From contig NZ_JAEFCF010000007.1 of NCBI RefSeq assembly GCF_016405985.1, forward strand, positions 1 through 44,535: DNA of 44,535 nucleotides, read 5' to 3'. Below, piece after piece: positions 15,292 through 23,373 of the stretch. The position numbers and the translations under genes were made by a program. Within the stretch, counting starts at the first letter, position 1. Each line of letters begins with the position of its first letter. The notes beneath the pieces are model-generated. The model had not been told where the DNA came from. It did no database searches and saw only the letters and a list, made by a program, of their open reading frames with translations. Origin of the DNA: Paracoccus sp. IB05 (GTDB lineage: Bacteria; Pseudomonadota; Alphaproteobacteria; Rhodobacterales; Rhodobacteraceae).

Positions 15292-15990
15292 ATGTCCGCC
15301 CCGATCAGCCTCTATTTCTGGCCCACGCCCAATGGCCATAAGATCGCCATCGCGCTTGAGGAACTCGGCCTGCCCTATGAGGTGAAGCTGATCGATATCG
15401 GCAAGGGCGAACAGTTCGCGCCGGACTTCCTGGCGATAGCGCCGAACAACCGTATCCCGGCCATTGTCGATCCCGATGGCCCTGACGGCGCGCCGGTCTC
15501 CCTCTTCGAATCCGGTGCTATCCTGCAATATCTCGCCCGTAAAACCGGCAGGCTCTGCGGCAGGTCCGAGCGCGAGAGGATCCAGGTCGAGGAATGGCTG
15601 ATGTGGCAGATGGGCGGCGTTGGTCCGATGGCAGGCCAGGCCAATCATTTCCTGCGCTACGCCCCGGAAATGGACCCGCCCCAGGTGCTGCCCTATGCCC
15701 AGGACCGCTACCGCCGCGAGGTCGGGCGTCTTTACGGCGTGCTTGACCGCCGCCTTGCGGACCGCGCTTTCGTCGCCGGTGACAGTCTATCCATCGCCGA
15801 TATCGCGATCTGGCCCTGGGCGCGCGCCTGGGAGAAACAGCAGCAGCAGATCAGTGACAAACCGCATTTCAAAGCCTGGCTTGACCGCCTCGCGGCGCGC
15901 CCGGCCTTTGCCAAAGGCATCGCGCTTGCCGCTGATGCCAGGCCCGCCACCCTCGACAGGACCGCCATCGAAAACCTCTACAAACGCTGA
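15292..15990 (+). CDS. Glutathione S-transferase family protein (YfcG/YghU-like)
   Basis: A 232-residue two-domain protein: thioredoxin-like N-terminal domain (ISLYFWPTPNGHKIAIALEE, with the cis-Pro/ESGAILQYL glutathione-binding segment near residues 53-80) and an all-helical C-terminal domain (VEEWLMWQMGGVGPMAGQAN). The ...TPNGHK...N(N/K)R(I/Y)PAI pattern matches the Nu-class disulfide-bond oxidoreductases YfcG/YghU, which use glutathione or GSSG as cofactor. Two in-frame ATGs lie upstream; 15292 is chosen because AGGAA sits 6 bases before it, and 15277 is the alternative. It is divergent from the GlxA-type regulator, which could control it. Confidence 0.88.
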   Translation: MSAPISLYFWPTPNGHKIAIALEELGLPYEVKLIDIGKGEQFAPDFLAIAPNNRIPAIVDPDGPDGAPVSLFESGAILQYLARKTGRLCGRSERERIQVEEWLMWQMGGVGPMAGQANHFLRYAPEMDPPQVLPYAQDRYRREVGRLYGVLDRRLADRAFVAGDSLSIADIAIWPWARAWEKQQQQISDKPHFKAWLDRLAARPAFAKGIALAADARPATLDRTAIENLYKR

Positions 15991-16000
15991 ACGGAAAGGG

Positions 16001-16087
16001 CCCGGGACGAAAAGCCCGGGTCTCATTTTCTGTCCGCAAATATCCCGGGGGGAATGCCCGGCACGGGCATCGGGGGGCTGGCCCCCC
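16001..16087. repeat. Intergenic repeat, copy B1, with GC-rich hairpins
   Basis: Between the converging ends of the glutathione transferase and yciB genes: CCCGGG/CCCGGG (16001-16006 with 16015-16020) followed by TCTCATTTT, a weak rightward terminator. Then CATTTTCTGTC (from 16024) with AAATATCCCGGGG a few bases on, recurring at 29012-29041 and 34815-34843. Next come GCCCGGCACGGGC and GGGGGGCTGGCCCCCC hairpins. Read leftward the conserved part is GGGATATTT then GACAGAAAATG. Confidence 0.6.
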
Positions 16088-16098
16088 GCGCGCCGCTC

Positions 16099-16731
16099 TC
16101 ATCCCTCGCCGCGTTTCTCATCCTCGGATCCGGGCTCTGCGGGCTCGATCACATAGCGCCCCAGCATGGTGATCTGCACCATCAGGAACACGAACAGGGC
16201 GGCGGGAAAGGCAAAGGTCTCCAGCGTCACCCAGGTCGCCTCCGACATATTGCGCCAGATCAGCTCATTCGCCACCGCCAGCACCAGAAACACCAGCGCA
16301 AGCCGCCGCGTCAGGATCATCCAGCCCTCATGCTGCATCGGCAGCGCCGAGCCGAGCACCCATTCCAGCCAGCTCTGCCCGCGCAAAAGCCCGATCCCCA
16401 GCAGCGCCGCGAATGTCCCATAAACCAGCGTCGTCTTCATCTTGAAGAAGCTCGCATCGTTGAACCAGGCCGTCAGCCCGCCAAAGAAGATCACCACCAG
16501 CCCGGTAAAGACCTGCATCCGCGACAATTGCCCGGTCAGCAGCCAGAGCGCCGCAATCGAGGCCAGCAGGATCGGCACAAACACCACCGCCGCCACGATG
16601 AAACCGGAATAATCCGTGCCGCCGATCAGATATGTCTCATCCTTGATCCACATATAGATCCCGAAAAAGAGCACCGTCGGCCCCAGCTCCAGCACCTGTT
16701 TCAGCACAGGCTTGATCGCTTTCTCTGCCAT
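16099..16731 (-). CDS. yciB: Septation protein A / inner membrane protein YciB
   Basis: A 210-residue integral membrane protein of the YciB/IspZ (septation protein A) family. It begins KPVLKQVLELGPTVLFFGIY, the typical start, and has about six membrane segments plus the conserved KMKTTLVYGTFA and RRLALVFLVLAVANELIWRN stretches. In enterobacteria YciB interacts with elongasome and divisome components and affects envelope integrity. It is the last gene of the leftward ftsY-unknown-yciB set, 33 bases from the unknown gene. The acidic tail EPAEPGSEDEKRGEG is slightly longer than in E. coli. Confidence 0.9.
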   Translation of the reverse strand: MAEKAIKPVLKQVLELGPTVLFFGIYMWIKDETYLIGGTDYSGFIVAAVVFVPILLASIAALWLLTGQLSRMQVFTGLVVIFFGGLTAWFNDASFFKMKTTLVYGTFAALLGIGLLRGQSWLEWVLGSALPMQHEGWMILTRRLALVFLVLAVANELIWRNMSEATWVTLETFAFPAALFVFLMVQITMLGRYVIEPAEPGSEDEKRGEG

Positions 16732-16764
16732 ATTCGCCTTCCACCTGCCGCGCCCGGCAACCGC

Positions 16765-17817
16765 TCAGCTGCGGTCCCCCCGGCGCCAGTCGATATCAAA
16801 CCGTGTGCCATCGAACAATGGCGCGAGCTCTTTCATCGTCTGCGGCAGGCCCGTCAGCGCAAAACGCGCGAACCGCGCCGCGCCAAAACCGCTGGCAGAG
16901 CGGAACTTCACCACAAGCTTGCCGCGCGGGCCCGGCAGATCCGACAACAGCGCCGCCAGGGCCGCGCGCGAGGGCGCCGGAAAAGCCGCATCCGGCAGCT
17001 GATTGATCGCTCTGCGCAGCTCCAGTTTTTTCTCGCTCACCAGCGCCGCGAATTCGGCTTCGCTGTCGGCGTCTTCCATATCGGGGATCATCATGACCAG
17101 CACCGGCAGCAAGAACTGCTCGAAAAGGCCAAAACTCCTGATCTCGAGGTCGAGCTCGGTCAGCGCCGCCCCCATGATCGCCATCTGCGCCGCACCTGGC
17201 GTGGAAAGGTCGATATTCTTCGCCCGTGCCGTGAAGAGGATCCGCGAGTCCCCGGCGAAGGTCAGGTCAACGCGGGAGATCTCCACCTCGCTGGTCGACC
17301 TGTCCCAGGCCGCCCGCAGTTCCAGCGCCATCGCGCCGACCCGCGACTGGGCTGCGAGCATATAATCCAGCCGGGCATCGCCCATTTTATTGGCAAAGCG
17401 CATCCCCGTGGCCTCGACCAGCATATCGGATGACGGCATCTGCCCTTTGCGATCCCAGGCGAGGATGCTGCCATGGATGGTCACCGTATCGGCGTAAAAG
17501 GTCGGGGCATTACGCGCGCCGCCGGCGATCTCCACTGCTTCAAAGGCGCAGCCGCCATCCTTCAGGCTGCGCGCGGTCGCCTTCAGATCAAGCTGGTTGC
17601 TGTGCAAGACCTGGACGAGATCCTTCAGCGTCGCAGCGCAGGCCGCATCCGACAGGCCGGCCTGCTGCGCCGCTCCCGGCAGGGCAGCCATCCCCAGCCA
17701 GAACCCGGTCAGTGCCCGAGCAAGAAAGGACGCGATCACCGGCTTTGGTCGCGTCCCGCACACAGCCGGGCCGGCACCACATGTGCAACCCGCGAAGACC
17801 TTATAAATCATCACCAC
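16765..17817 (-). CDS. Exported protein of unknown function between ftsY and yciB
   Basis: A 350-residue protein I cannot assign to a known function. If translation starts at GTG 17739 instead of ATG 17817, the product begins with a clean signal peptide (VIASFLARALTGFWLGMAAL, cleavage near PGAAQQ). I think that start the more probable (324 residues), but no ribosome-binding site decides it. The mature part is beta-rich with AsmA/DUF2125-like alternation (SRVDLTFAGDSRILFTARAK) and no obvious catalytic motif. Two Cys (in SDAACAATL and KDGGCAFE) could form a disulfide. Its place between the SRP receptor and a septation membrane protein suggests a periplasmic envelope role; that is inference. Confidence 0.75.
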   Translation of the reverse strand: MVMIYKVFAGCTCGAGPAVCGTRPKPVIASFLARALTGFWLGMAALPGAAQQAGLSDAACAATLKDLVQVLHSNQLDLKATARSLKDGGCAFEAVEIAGGARNAPTFYADTVTIHGSILAWDRKGQMPSSDMLVEATGMRFANKMGDARLDYMLAAQSRVGAMALELRAAWDRSTSEVEISRVDLTFAGDSRILFTARAKNIDLSTPGAAQMAIMGAALTELDLEIRSFGLFEQFLLPVLVMMIPDMEDADSEAEFAALVSEKKLELRRAINQLPDAAFPAPSRAALAALLSDLPGPRGKLVVKFRSASGFGAARFARFALTGLPQTMKELAPLFDGTRFDIDWRRGDRS

Positions 17818-17847
17818 TATCCCGGTCTGGCGCCGCCGCGACCGGCG

Positions 17848-19080
17848 CTATTTCTCCAGCCCGACCAGAGCCCGGGCAAAGTCATCCGGATCGAAGGGGG
17901 AGAGATCATCGATCTGTTCGCCAACGCCGATCGCATGGATGGGCAGGCCGAATTTATCGGCCAGCGCGACAAGCACACCGCCTTTTGCCGTGCCGTCAAG
18001 TTTGGTCATCACCAGGCCCGAGACATCGGCAATTTTGCGGAAAATATCGACCTGGGTGATGGCGTTCTGTCCGGTGGTCGCATCTAGCACCAGAAGTGTG
18101 TTATGCGGCGCGGTCGGGTCTTTTTTCTTCAGAACGCGCACGATTTTCGCCAGTTCCTCCATCAGATCCTGGCGGTTTTGCAGCCGGCCGGCGGTGTCGA
18201 TCATCAAAAGATCCGCGCCCTCCTCCTGCGCACGGCCAAGCGCGTCAAAGGCGAGGCTTGCCGGGTCAGAGCCCTCGGGTGCGGTCAGAACCGGCACCCC
18301 GGCGCGCTCGCCCCAGACCTTCAGCTGTTCTACCGCCGCTGCGCGGAATGTGTCGCCGGCGGCGATCACCACGGTCTTGCCGGCGGCGCGGAACTGGCTT
18401 GCAAGCTTGCCGATGGTCGTCGTCTTGCCCGAGCCATTCACGCCCACCACCAGCACGACCTGGGGCTTTTTCGCATAAAGCGGCAGCGGTTTGGCAACTG
18501 GCGTCATGATCCGCGCCACCTCACCGGCCAGCGCCTCTTTCAGCTCGCGGGTCGAGACTTTCCGGCCAAAGCGCCCCTCGGCGATATTGGCGGTCACCCG
18601 TACGGCGGTGTCCACGCCCAGATCGGCCTGGATCAGCAATTCCTCAAGGCTTTCAAGCATCTGGTCATCAAGCACCCGGCGCGGCTCTGCCGCCTCGCCC
18701 CTGCCGAAAAGACGCCCGAGCAGACCGGGTTTCGCAGGCTCCACCGGCGCTGGCGCCGCAGGCGGCACCGCAGGAACCAGCTCTGCGGCAGGATGGACCT
18801 GGACGCGCGGCGCGACATCTGCCGGTGCCTGATGCGCTGGTGCATCCGGCACCGGTTCTGGCGAAATGGCCTTCGCTTCGGGAAGGTCGGTCGCAGCAAC
18901 TGCCGCCTGCCGCTCCTCGCCACCCCGGGTCGGTTCAGCCTGAACCTGGGCAGCATCAACCGCATCCGCCTGATCCGCACCTTCCTGAACCGCGCCTTCC
19001 TGAACGAGGGCATCAAGCCCCTCGCCGATCTTGTCGGATGAGCGGAACAGCCGGTCCTTGAGCTTGCGGAAGATCGACAT
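17848..19080 (-). CDS. ftsY: Signal recognition particle receptor FtsY
   Basis: A 410-residue SRP receptor GTPase that brings ribosome-nascent chain complexes to the Sec translocon. The start [20 protein letters not shown] at 19080 is chosen; GAAGGG lies about 7 bases before it. The N-terminal A domain (1-125) is acidic and Ala/Pro-rich, with a short QEGA repetition ([14 protein letters not shown]) unlike the conserved rest. The NG domain follows: [10 protein letters not shown], the four-helix N domain, P-loop [24 protein letters not shown] and [10 protein letters not shown]. The last segment, [20 protein letters not shown], is the standard FtsY ending. First gene of the leftward set. Confidence 0.96.
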   Translation of the reverse strand: MSIFRKLKDRLFRSSDKIGEGLDALVQEGAVQEGADQADAVDAAQVQAEPTRGGEERQAAVAATDLPEAKAISPEPVPDAPAHQAPADVAPRVQVHPAAELVPAVPPAAPAPVEPAKPGLLGRLFGRGEAAEPRRVLDDQMLESLEELLIQADLGVDTAVRVTANIAEGRFGRKVSTRELKEALAGEVARIMTPVAKPLPLYAKKPQVVLVVGVNGSGKTTTIGKLASQFRAAGKTVVIAAGDTFRAAAVEQLKVWGERAGVPVLTAPEGSDPASLAFDALGRAQEEGADLLMIDTAGRLQNRQDLMEELAKIVRVLKKKDPTAPHNTLLVLDATTGQNAITQVDIFRKIADVSGLVMTKLDGTAKGGVLVALADKFGLPIHAIGVGEQIDDLSPFDPDDFARALVGLEK

Positions 19081-19251
19081 GGCAAAACCCTTCATTCTGT
19101 CGTGTTTTACCTGGTCATTTTGACCTGTGAAGTAAAGGGCATTGGGTCTGCGCCCACCTCTCATGGCCGTTGCGATCGTCGCGCCCGCCCGTCACCCGCG
19201 ACAAGGCGCGGCCTTTTCCCTGCCCGGGTTTCGTGCTTCGGTGCCGCTATC

Positions 19252-20349
19252 ATGTCTGACCCCGATCTCCTCTCGCCCCCTGCGGCGCCGATCCCGATGC
19301 TGGCCTTCGCCCTGGCCGCCGCGACGCCGGTGCCGCTTCTGATCATTGGCGCCTTCATGGGCGGGGCCTGGCTCTGGGCCGGGTTCCTTTACATGGCGCT
19401 TTTGTCGGTGCTGCTTGATCAGCTGATCCCCTGGGTCGCGGGCGCGGGCGAAGAGGGCCAGGAGTTTCCCGGCGCCGATGCGCTGCTGGCCGGGATCGGT
19501 TTGTCAGCCCTGGTGCTGCTGCCGGTGGTGGTCTGGGCTGTTGCCGGAGCGTCCGGCCTTTCCGCCGGCGAGCGTCTGTTGATGTTCTTCGGGTCTGGTT
19601 TCTGGCTGGGCCAGGTCGGCCATCCGGCGGCGCATGAGCTGATCCACCGGACCAGGCGCCCGCTTTTCCGTCTCGGTCAGGCCTTTTACGCCGCGATCCT
19701 TTTCGGCCAGCATGCCTCGGCGCATCGCCTGGTGCATCACCGCTTTGTCGCAACCGACCAGGACCCGAATTCCGCCCGCGAAGGCGAGAGCTTTTACCGC
19801 TTTGCCCCCCGCGCCTGGATCTGGTCTTTCCGTCTGGGCCGGCAGGCGGAAACCGATCTGCGCGCAAGGGCGCGCTCGCGTCAGGGCCTGCATCCTTACG
19901 CGATCTATGCGCTTGGCGGTCTGATCGCTATGAGCCTGGCCTTTGCTGTTGCGGGCCTTGCCGGGATCCTCGCCTGGATCCTCCTGGGGGTTCATGCCCA
20001 GATGCAGATCCTCGTTTCGGATTATGTGCAGCATTACGGGCTCAGGCGCCGCATCCTTGCTGATGGCCGGCCAGAGCCGGTCGGGCCGCGCCACAGCTGG
20101 AACACCGCGCATTGGTTCAGCTCGGCCATGATGCTGAACGCGCCGCGCCATTCCGATCATCACGCCCATCCCACGCGCCCCTGGCCTGCGCTGCATCTGC
20201 CCGCGGCAGATGAGGCACCGCGCCTGCCATGGCCGCTGCCGGTGGCCTGTACGCTTGCCTTCCTGCCCCGCACCTGGGCGCGGGCCATCCGGCCGCATCT
20301 GAAACGCTGGCGTCAAAGCGACACGGGGCCCGGGCAAATCCCGGGGTAA
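19252..20349 (+). CDS. AlkB-type membrane di-iron hydroxylase (alkane 1-monooxygenase family)
   Basis: A 365-residue integral membrane protein with the full set of di-iron histidine boxes. H124PAAHELIH132, H154ASAHRLVHH163 and H300SDHHAH306 are present. The AlkB-specific box near SDYVQHYGLRRR (canonical NYxEHYG) and the RHSDHHAHPTR stretch separate it from ordinary fatty-acid desaturases. Five to six hydrophobic segments flank the boxes. AlkB hydroxylates terminal carbons of medium-chain alkanes using electrons from rubredoxin; no rubredoxin or reductase gene is adjacent. The substrate could be an alkane, a fatty acid or another lipid. ATG 19252 gives the family's usual N-terminus but has no strong ribosome-binding site. 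It is divergent from ftsY. Confidence 0.88.
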   Translation: MSDPDLLSPPAAPIPMLAFALAAATPVPLLIIGAFMGGAWLWAGFLYMALLSVLLDQLIPWVAGAGEEGQEFPGADALLAGIGLSALVLLPVVVWAVAGASGLSAGERLLMFFGSGFWLGQVGHPAAHELIHRTRRPLFRLGQAFYAAILFGQHASAHRLVHHRFVATDQDPNSAREGESFYRFAPRAWIWSFRLGRQAETDLRARARSRQGLHPYAIYALGGLIAMSLAFAVAGLAGILAWILLGVHAQMQILVSDYVQHYGLRRRILADGRPEPVGPRHSWNTAHWFSSAMMLNAPRHSDHHAHPTRPWPALHLPAADEAPRLPWPLPVACTLAFLPRTWARAIRPHLKRWRQSDTGPGQIPG

Positions 20350-20452
20350 CAGATGCCTGACTGGCATATTCCGCCAGCCTCTGGCAGGTTTCACCCCAGG
20401 ACGGCCCCGGCCCGGCACTCCCCCGCCGCCAGACCGCGTTAAAGGAGTTCAG

Positions 20453-20887
20453 ATGCGTTTCACCCCTGTCCTTTCCCGCAGTCTCGGGCTCGTTTTCGGG
20501 ATCGCCTTATTCCAGGGCGTCGCTCAGCCTGGCGCGGCTGACACGGTCACCCCCATGACCGCAGCGGAATTCAACGCCTATGTCGAGGGCAAGACCCTCA
20601 CCTGGTCGCAATATGGTGCGATCTTCGGGATCGAGGAATATCTGCCCAATCGCAAGGTGCGCTGGAAGACCTCGCCCGATGAATGTCAGTATGGCAGCTG
20701 GTTTGAACGAGAGGGCCAGATTTGCTTTGTCTATGAATACGGGGTTGGCGAGCATTGCTGGACCTTCTGGACCGAAGGGGAGGAGCTGCGCGCGCTCTCG
20801 GCCAATGGCTTTGAGGGATCGGAACTGACCGTGATCAACGAGACGCCGGAGCCGCTGGCCTGCCCCGCGCCGGATGTGGGGGTGTAA
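20453..20887 (+). CDS. Small exported four-cysteine protein, paralogue 1
   Basis: A 144-residue protein of unknown function. It has a signal peptide (MRFTPVLSRSLGLVFGIALF, cleavage near GAA-DTV) and follows AAAGGAG. The mature part shares a pattern with the next gene product: F(N/D)A..(E/R)GKT, then G(I/V)E.(Y/F)L, V.W, C..GSW, ICF.YE and CWT, with a last Cys near the C-terminus (LACPAP). Four cysteines are conserved between the two proteins, suggesting two periplasmic disulfides. The stop is one base before the next start codon, so the two are co-translated. No enzymatic motif is visible. Confidence 0.8.
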   Translation: MRFTPVLSRSLGLVFGIALFQGVAQPGAADTVTPMTAAEFNAYVEGKTLTWSQYGAIFGIEEYLPNRKVRWKTSPDECQYGSWFEREGQICFVYEYGVGEHCWTFWTEGEELRALSANGFEGSELTVINETPEPLACPAPDVGV

Positions 20888-20888
20888 A

Positions 20889-21398
20889 ATGACGCAAGCT
20901 TTCCGTAATGTAGCGCCCGTGCTGGCGGTCCTGGCCCTGCTGGCCGCCCCGGTCATGGCTCAGGACGGAGGCGCACAGCAATTCCAGTCGCCGCCCCAGG
21001 CCGAATTCGGCGATGAGGCCCCGCTGGACTTGCCCGATACCGCCCCTGAGTCCGGCGCTGACCCCGCGCTCGACGCGGCGCAGTTTGATGCGCTGACCCG
21101 GGGCAAGACCTTCGACACCTATGATTCCGAGAGCGGGCTTTACGGCGTCGAAAGCTTCCTCTCCGGTCAAAGGGTGATCTGGCGCGATGCCGAACGCTGC
21201 ATGCATGGCAGCTGGGACCAGGTCGGCGACAACATCTGCTTCTTCTACGAGGACAAGCCCGATCAACCGGTCTGCTGGACCTATCATGACCGTGCCGGCT
21301 GGATTCTCGGGCGCTATGAGGGGCTTTATGAGCTGCCGCCGATCATGCTCTACCCCGCCCAGGGGCCGATCTCCTGCCAGTCCTATCTGGGCGCCTGA
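20889..21398 (+). CDS. Small exported four-cysteine protein, paralogue 2
   Basis: A 169-residue protein of unknown function, paralogous to the preceding one. It begins with signal peptide MTQAFRNVAPVLAVLALLAA (cleavage near VMA-QDG), then a Pro/Asp-rich spacer of about 40 residues absent from its neighbour. The shared domain follows: FDALTRGKTFDT, YGVESFL, VIW, CMHGSW, ICFFYE, VCWTY. The tail is different (YELPPIMLYPAQGPISCQSY) but keeps the fourth Cys. It starts one base after its neighbour's stop, so the pair may work together or as a heterodimer in the periplasm. It converges on the leftward xseA gene. Confidence 0.8.
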   Translation: MTQAFRNVAPVLAVLALLAAPVMAQDGGAQQFQSPPQAEFGDEAPLDLPDTAPESGADPALDAAQFDALTRGKTFDTYDSESGLYGVESFLSGQRVIWRDAERCMHGSWDQVGDNICFFYEDKPDQPVCWTYHDRAGWILGRYEGLYELPPIMLYPAQGPISCQSYLGA

Positions 21399-21425
21399 TC
21401 TGGCTTAAGGCAAAGGCGGGGGCGC

Positions 21426-23066
21426 TCAGAAAAGCGATCCCTGACCGCCCCCTTCCGGGCCATCCCCGCGCGGTTTCGCCGGTTTTGCCGGCCGGACCGG
21501 GGCGGCTGGTGCCGGAGCCGGCGTCGGTCGATCTGTCGCGGTGCCCCCTGACGGGCCTGCAGGCGTGAACCTGCCGGCAGCGAATTCGATTTCAAGATGG
21601 GCGGCCTTGCCCGCCGCATCAGCGCTGGTCACGACATGGCCATCGCCCCAGACCACCGCAAAGCCGCGTTTCAGCGTCTCGCTATAGCCAAGGCTCTGGC
21701 GGGTCCGGTCCAGCCGCTCCAGTGCCTCGCGCGCGCGGGCAATGCGCTGGCCGGGCATAGCATCAAGACGCAAGGAAACGCCTTCAAGCCGCTGGCGTTG
21801 TTCGGAAATCCGCCGCGATGCATCCTGGGTCAGCCGCATCAGTGCCGGCTCCAGCCGCGAGGACCATTGTGCCAGCTGCATCTGGGCGCGCTCATACCGG
21901 CGGGCAAACCGCGCCTCCAGCGCGTCGCCGCGATTGGCCACCGCGGCACGCCGCTCGCGCACATAGCCCAGCAGCAACCCCGGCTGTACCCGCCCGGCCA
22001 CCCGCGCGAAATCGCCGCGCCGGCGCGCCACCATCAGCCCAAGCGCTCCGCCAAGCCGTCCCGCCGCATGATCGAGCCGCTGTAACGCAAGGCCCGTCAG
22101 CGCCTCGGGGCGCGGCAGGGCGCGGGAAAGATCGCTCAGACGCTGCCGCTTGCGCTCGGCCGATTGCAGGGTCGAGCGCAGGAGCCGCGACGACAGCCCG
22201 TCCAGGCCCGCGATCAGCTCAAGGCGCACCGGGACCGCAAGCTCTGCCGCAGCGGTCGGCGTCGGCGCGCGCAGATCGGCAGCATAATCGATCAGTGTCG
22301 TGTCGGTCTCATGCCCCACCGCCGAGATCAGCGGAATCCGGCTTTCCGCCGCCGCGCGGACCACGATCTCCTCGTTAAAGCCCCAGAGATCTTCCAGCGA
22401 GCCGCCGCCCCGCGCCACGATGATCAGATCCGGGCGCGGGATCGGCCCGCCGGGCGTCAGCGCATTAAAGCCCCGGATCGCCGAAGCGACCTCGGGGGCG
22501 CAGCGTTCGCCCTGCACGGCCACCGGCCAGATCAGCACATGGCGCGGAAAGCGGTCGCGGAGCCGGTGCAGGATATCGCGGATCACCGCGCCCGAGGGCG
22601 AGGTCACCACCCCGATCACCCCCGGGAGCCAGGGGATCGGCTTTTTGCGGGCCGGGTCGAACAGGCCTTCGGCCTGCAACATGGCGCGACGTTTCTCCAG
22701 CATCGCCATCAGCGCGCCGGCCCCGGCGGGGGCGATATCATCGATGATCAGCTGATATTTCGACTGGCCCGGGAAAGTGGTCATCCGCCCGGTGGCGATC
22801 ACCTCCATCCCCTCTTCGGGCCGGACCGTCAGCCGCCCGGCCTGGCCCTTCCAGGTGATGGCCGCGATGACCGAACGGTCATCCTTCAGGTCGTAATAGA
22901 GATGGCCCGAAGCCGGGCGCGACACCCGCCCGATCTCGCCGCGCACCCGGACCATGCCGAATTCGCCCTCGATCACCCGTTTTACCGCGCCCGAAAGCTC
23001 GGAGACGGTGAATTCCGGGCTGTTGCCACCGCCCTGGCCGGGCTCGCTGTCATCGAAAAGTTCCAT
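21426..23066 (-). CDS. xseA: Exodeoxyribonuclease VII large subunit
   Basis: A 546-residue nuclease subunit that, with XseB, degrades single-stranded DNA. The start MELFDDSEPGQGGGNSPEFT at 23066 is preferred; the frame continues upstream but that part is Arg/Gly-rich and overlaps the preceding small gene. It has an N-terminal OB fold (VRVRGEIGRVSRPASGHLYY), a catalytic core (GVVTSPSGAVIRDILHRLRD, then RGGGSLEDLWGFNEE, ISAVGHETDTTLIDYAADLR), a long coiled-coil region (about 285-470), and a C-terminal Pro/Ala-rich tail (PAPAPAAPVRPAKPAKP) of about 50 residues ending GGGQGSLF. No xseB is in the window. It is the last gene of the leftward argS-xseA run. Confidence 0.95.
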   Translation of the reverse strand: MELFDDSEPGQGGGNSPEFTVSELSGAVKRVIEGEFGMVRVRGEIGRVSRPASGHLYYDLKDDRSVIAAITWKGQAGRLTVRPEEGMEVIATGRMTTFPGQSKYQLIIDDIAPAGAGALMAMLEKRRAMLQAEGLFDPARKKPIPWLPGVIGVVTSPSGAVIRDILHRLRDRFPRHVLIWPVAVQGERCAPEVASAIRGFNALTPGGPIPRPDLIIVARGGGSLEDLWGFNEEIVVRAAAESRIPLISAVGHETDTTLIDYAADLRAPTPTAAAELAVPVRLELIAGLDGLSSRLLRSTLQSAERKRQRLSDLSRALPRPEALTGLALQRLDHAAGRLGGALGLMVARRRGDFARVAGRVQPGLLLGYVRERRAAVANRGDALEARFARRYERAQMQLAQWSSRLEPALMRLTQDASRRISEQRQRLEGVSLRLDAMPGQRIARAREALERLDRTRQSLGYSETLKRGFAVVWGDGHVVTSADAAGKAAHLEIEFAAGRFTPAGPSGGTATDRPTPAPAPAAPVRPAKPAKPRGDGPEGGGQGSLF

Positions 23067-23124
23067 AGGGGCAGTTTTGCCCTGCCCCGCGCCGCAGCGC
23101 AACAGGCGGCATGGCCCGGTGGCG

Positions 23125-23331
23125 TTACAGCCGCCGCCCAAGCCGCGCCGCCTTCTTCGCCTTATCTGAAAGATCACGCATCCTGCGCGCAGTTTCGCGC
23201 TCCTCCGGCGTCAGCTCCGCCTCGCTTTTGCCGCGCCGCGCTGCGTAATCGGTCGCCGAGCGGATGCCCCTGTTCACCGCTTTGCGCAGGAACATGTTCA
23301 CAAGCATATTGATCAGCCGGTTCAGATCCAT
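23125..23331 (-). CDS. Small conserved-looking 68-residue protein between scpB and xseA
   Basis: A 68-residue basic protein, MDLNRLINMLVNMFLRKAVN and on, with a nearly ideal ribosome-binding site (GAGGAGGAT a few bases before ATG 23331), the best argument that it is real. The first 20 residues form an amphipathic or weakly hydrophobic helix; the rest is charged (GKSEAELTPEERETARRMRD) and ends KKAARLGRRL. I recall similar short proteins near these genes in Rhodobacteraceae but know no function. It lies 43 bases after scpB and 59 bases before the xseA start, within the operon. Confidence 0.75.
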   Translation of the reverse strand: MDLNRLINMLVNMFLRKAVNRGIRSATDYAARRGKSEAELTPEERETARRMRDLSDKAKKAARLGRRL

Positions 23332-23373
23332 CTCATCCTCCTCGGAGTGGCGCGGCCCGGGCCTTCGGCAGGC

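Noticed and set aside
16054-17433. Rightward 459-codon open frame opposite yciB and the unknown exported protein
   Set aside because: His/Arg/Gln-rich composition without membrane segments or motifs, whereas the leftward frames give a clear YciB and a signal-peptide protein.
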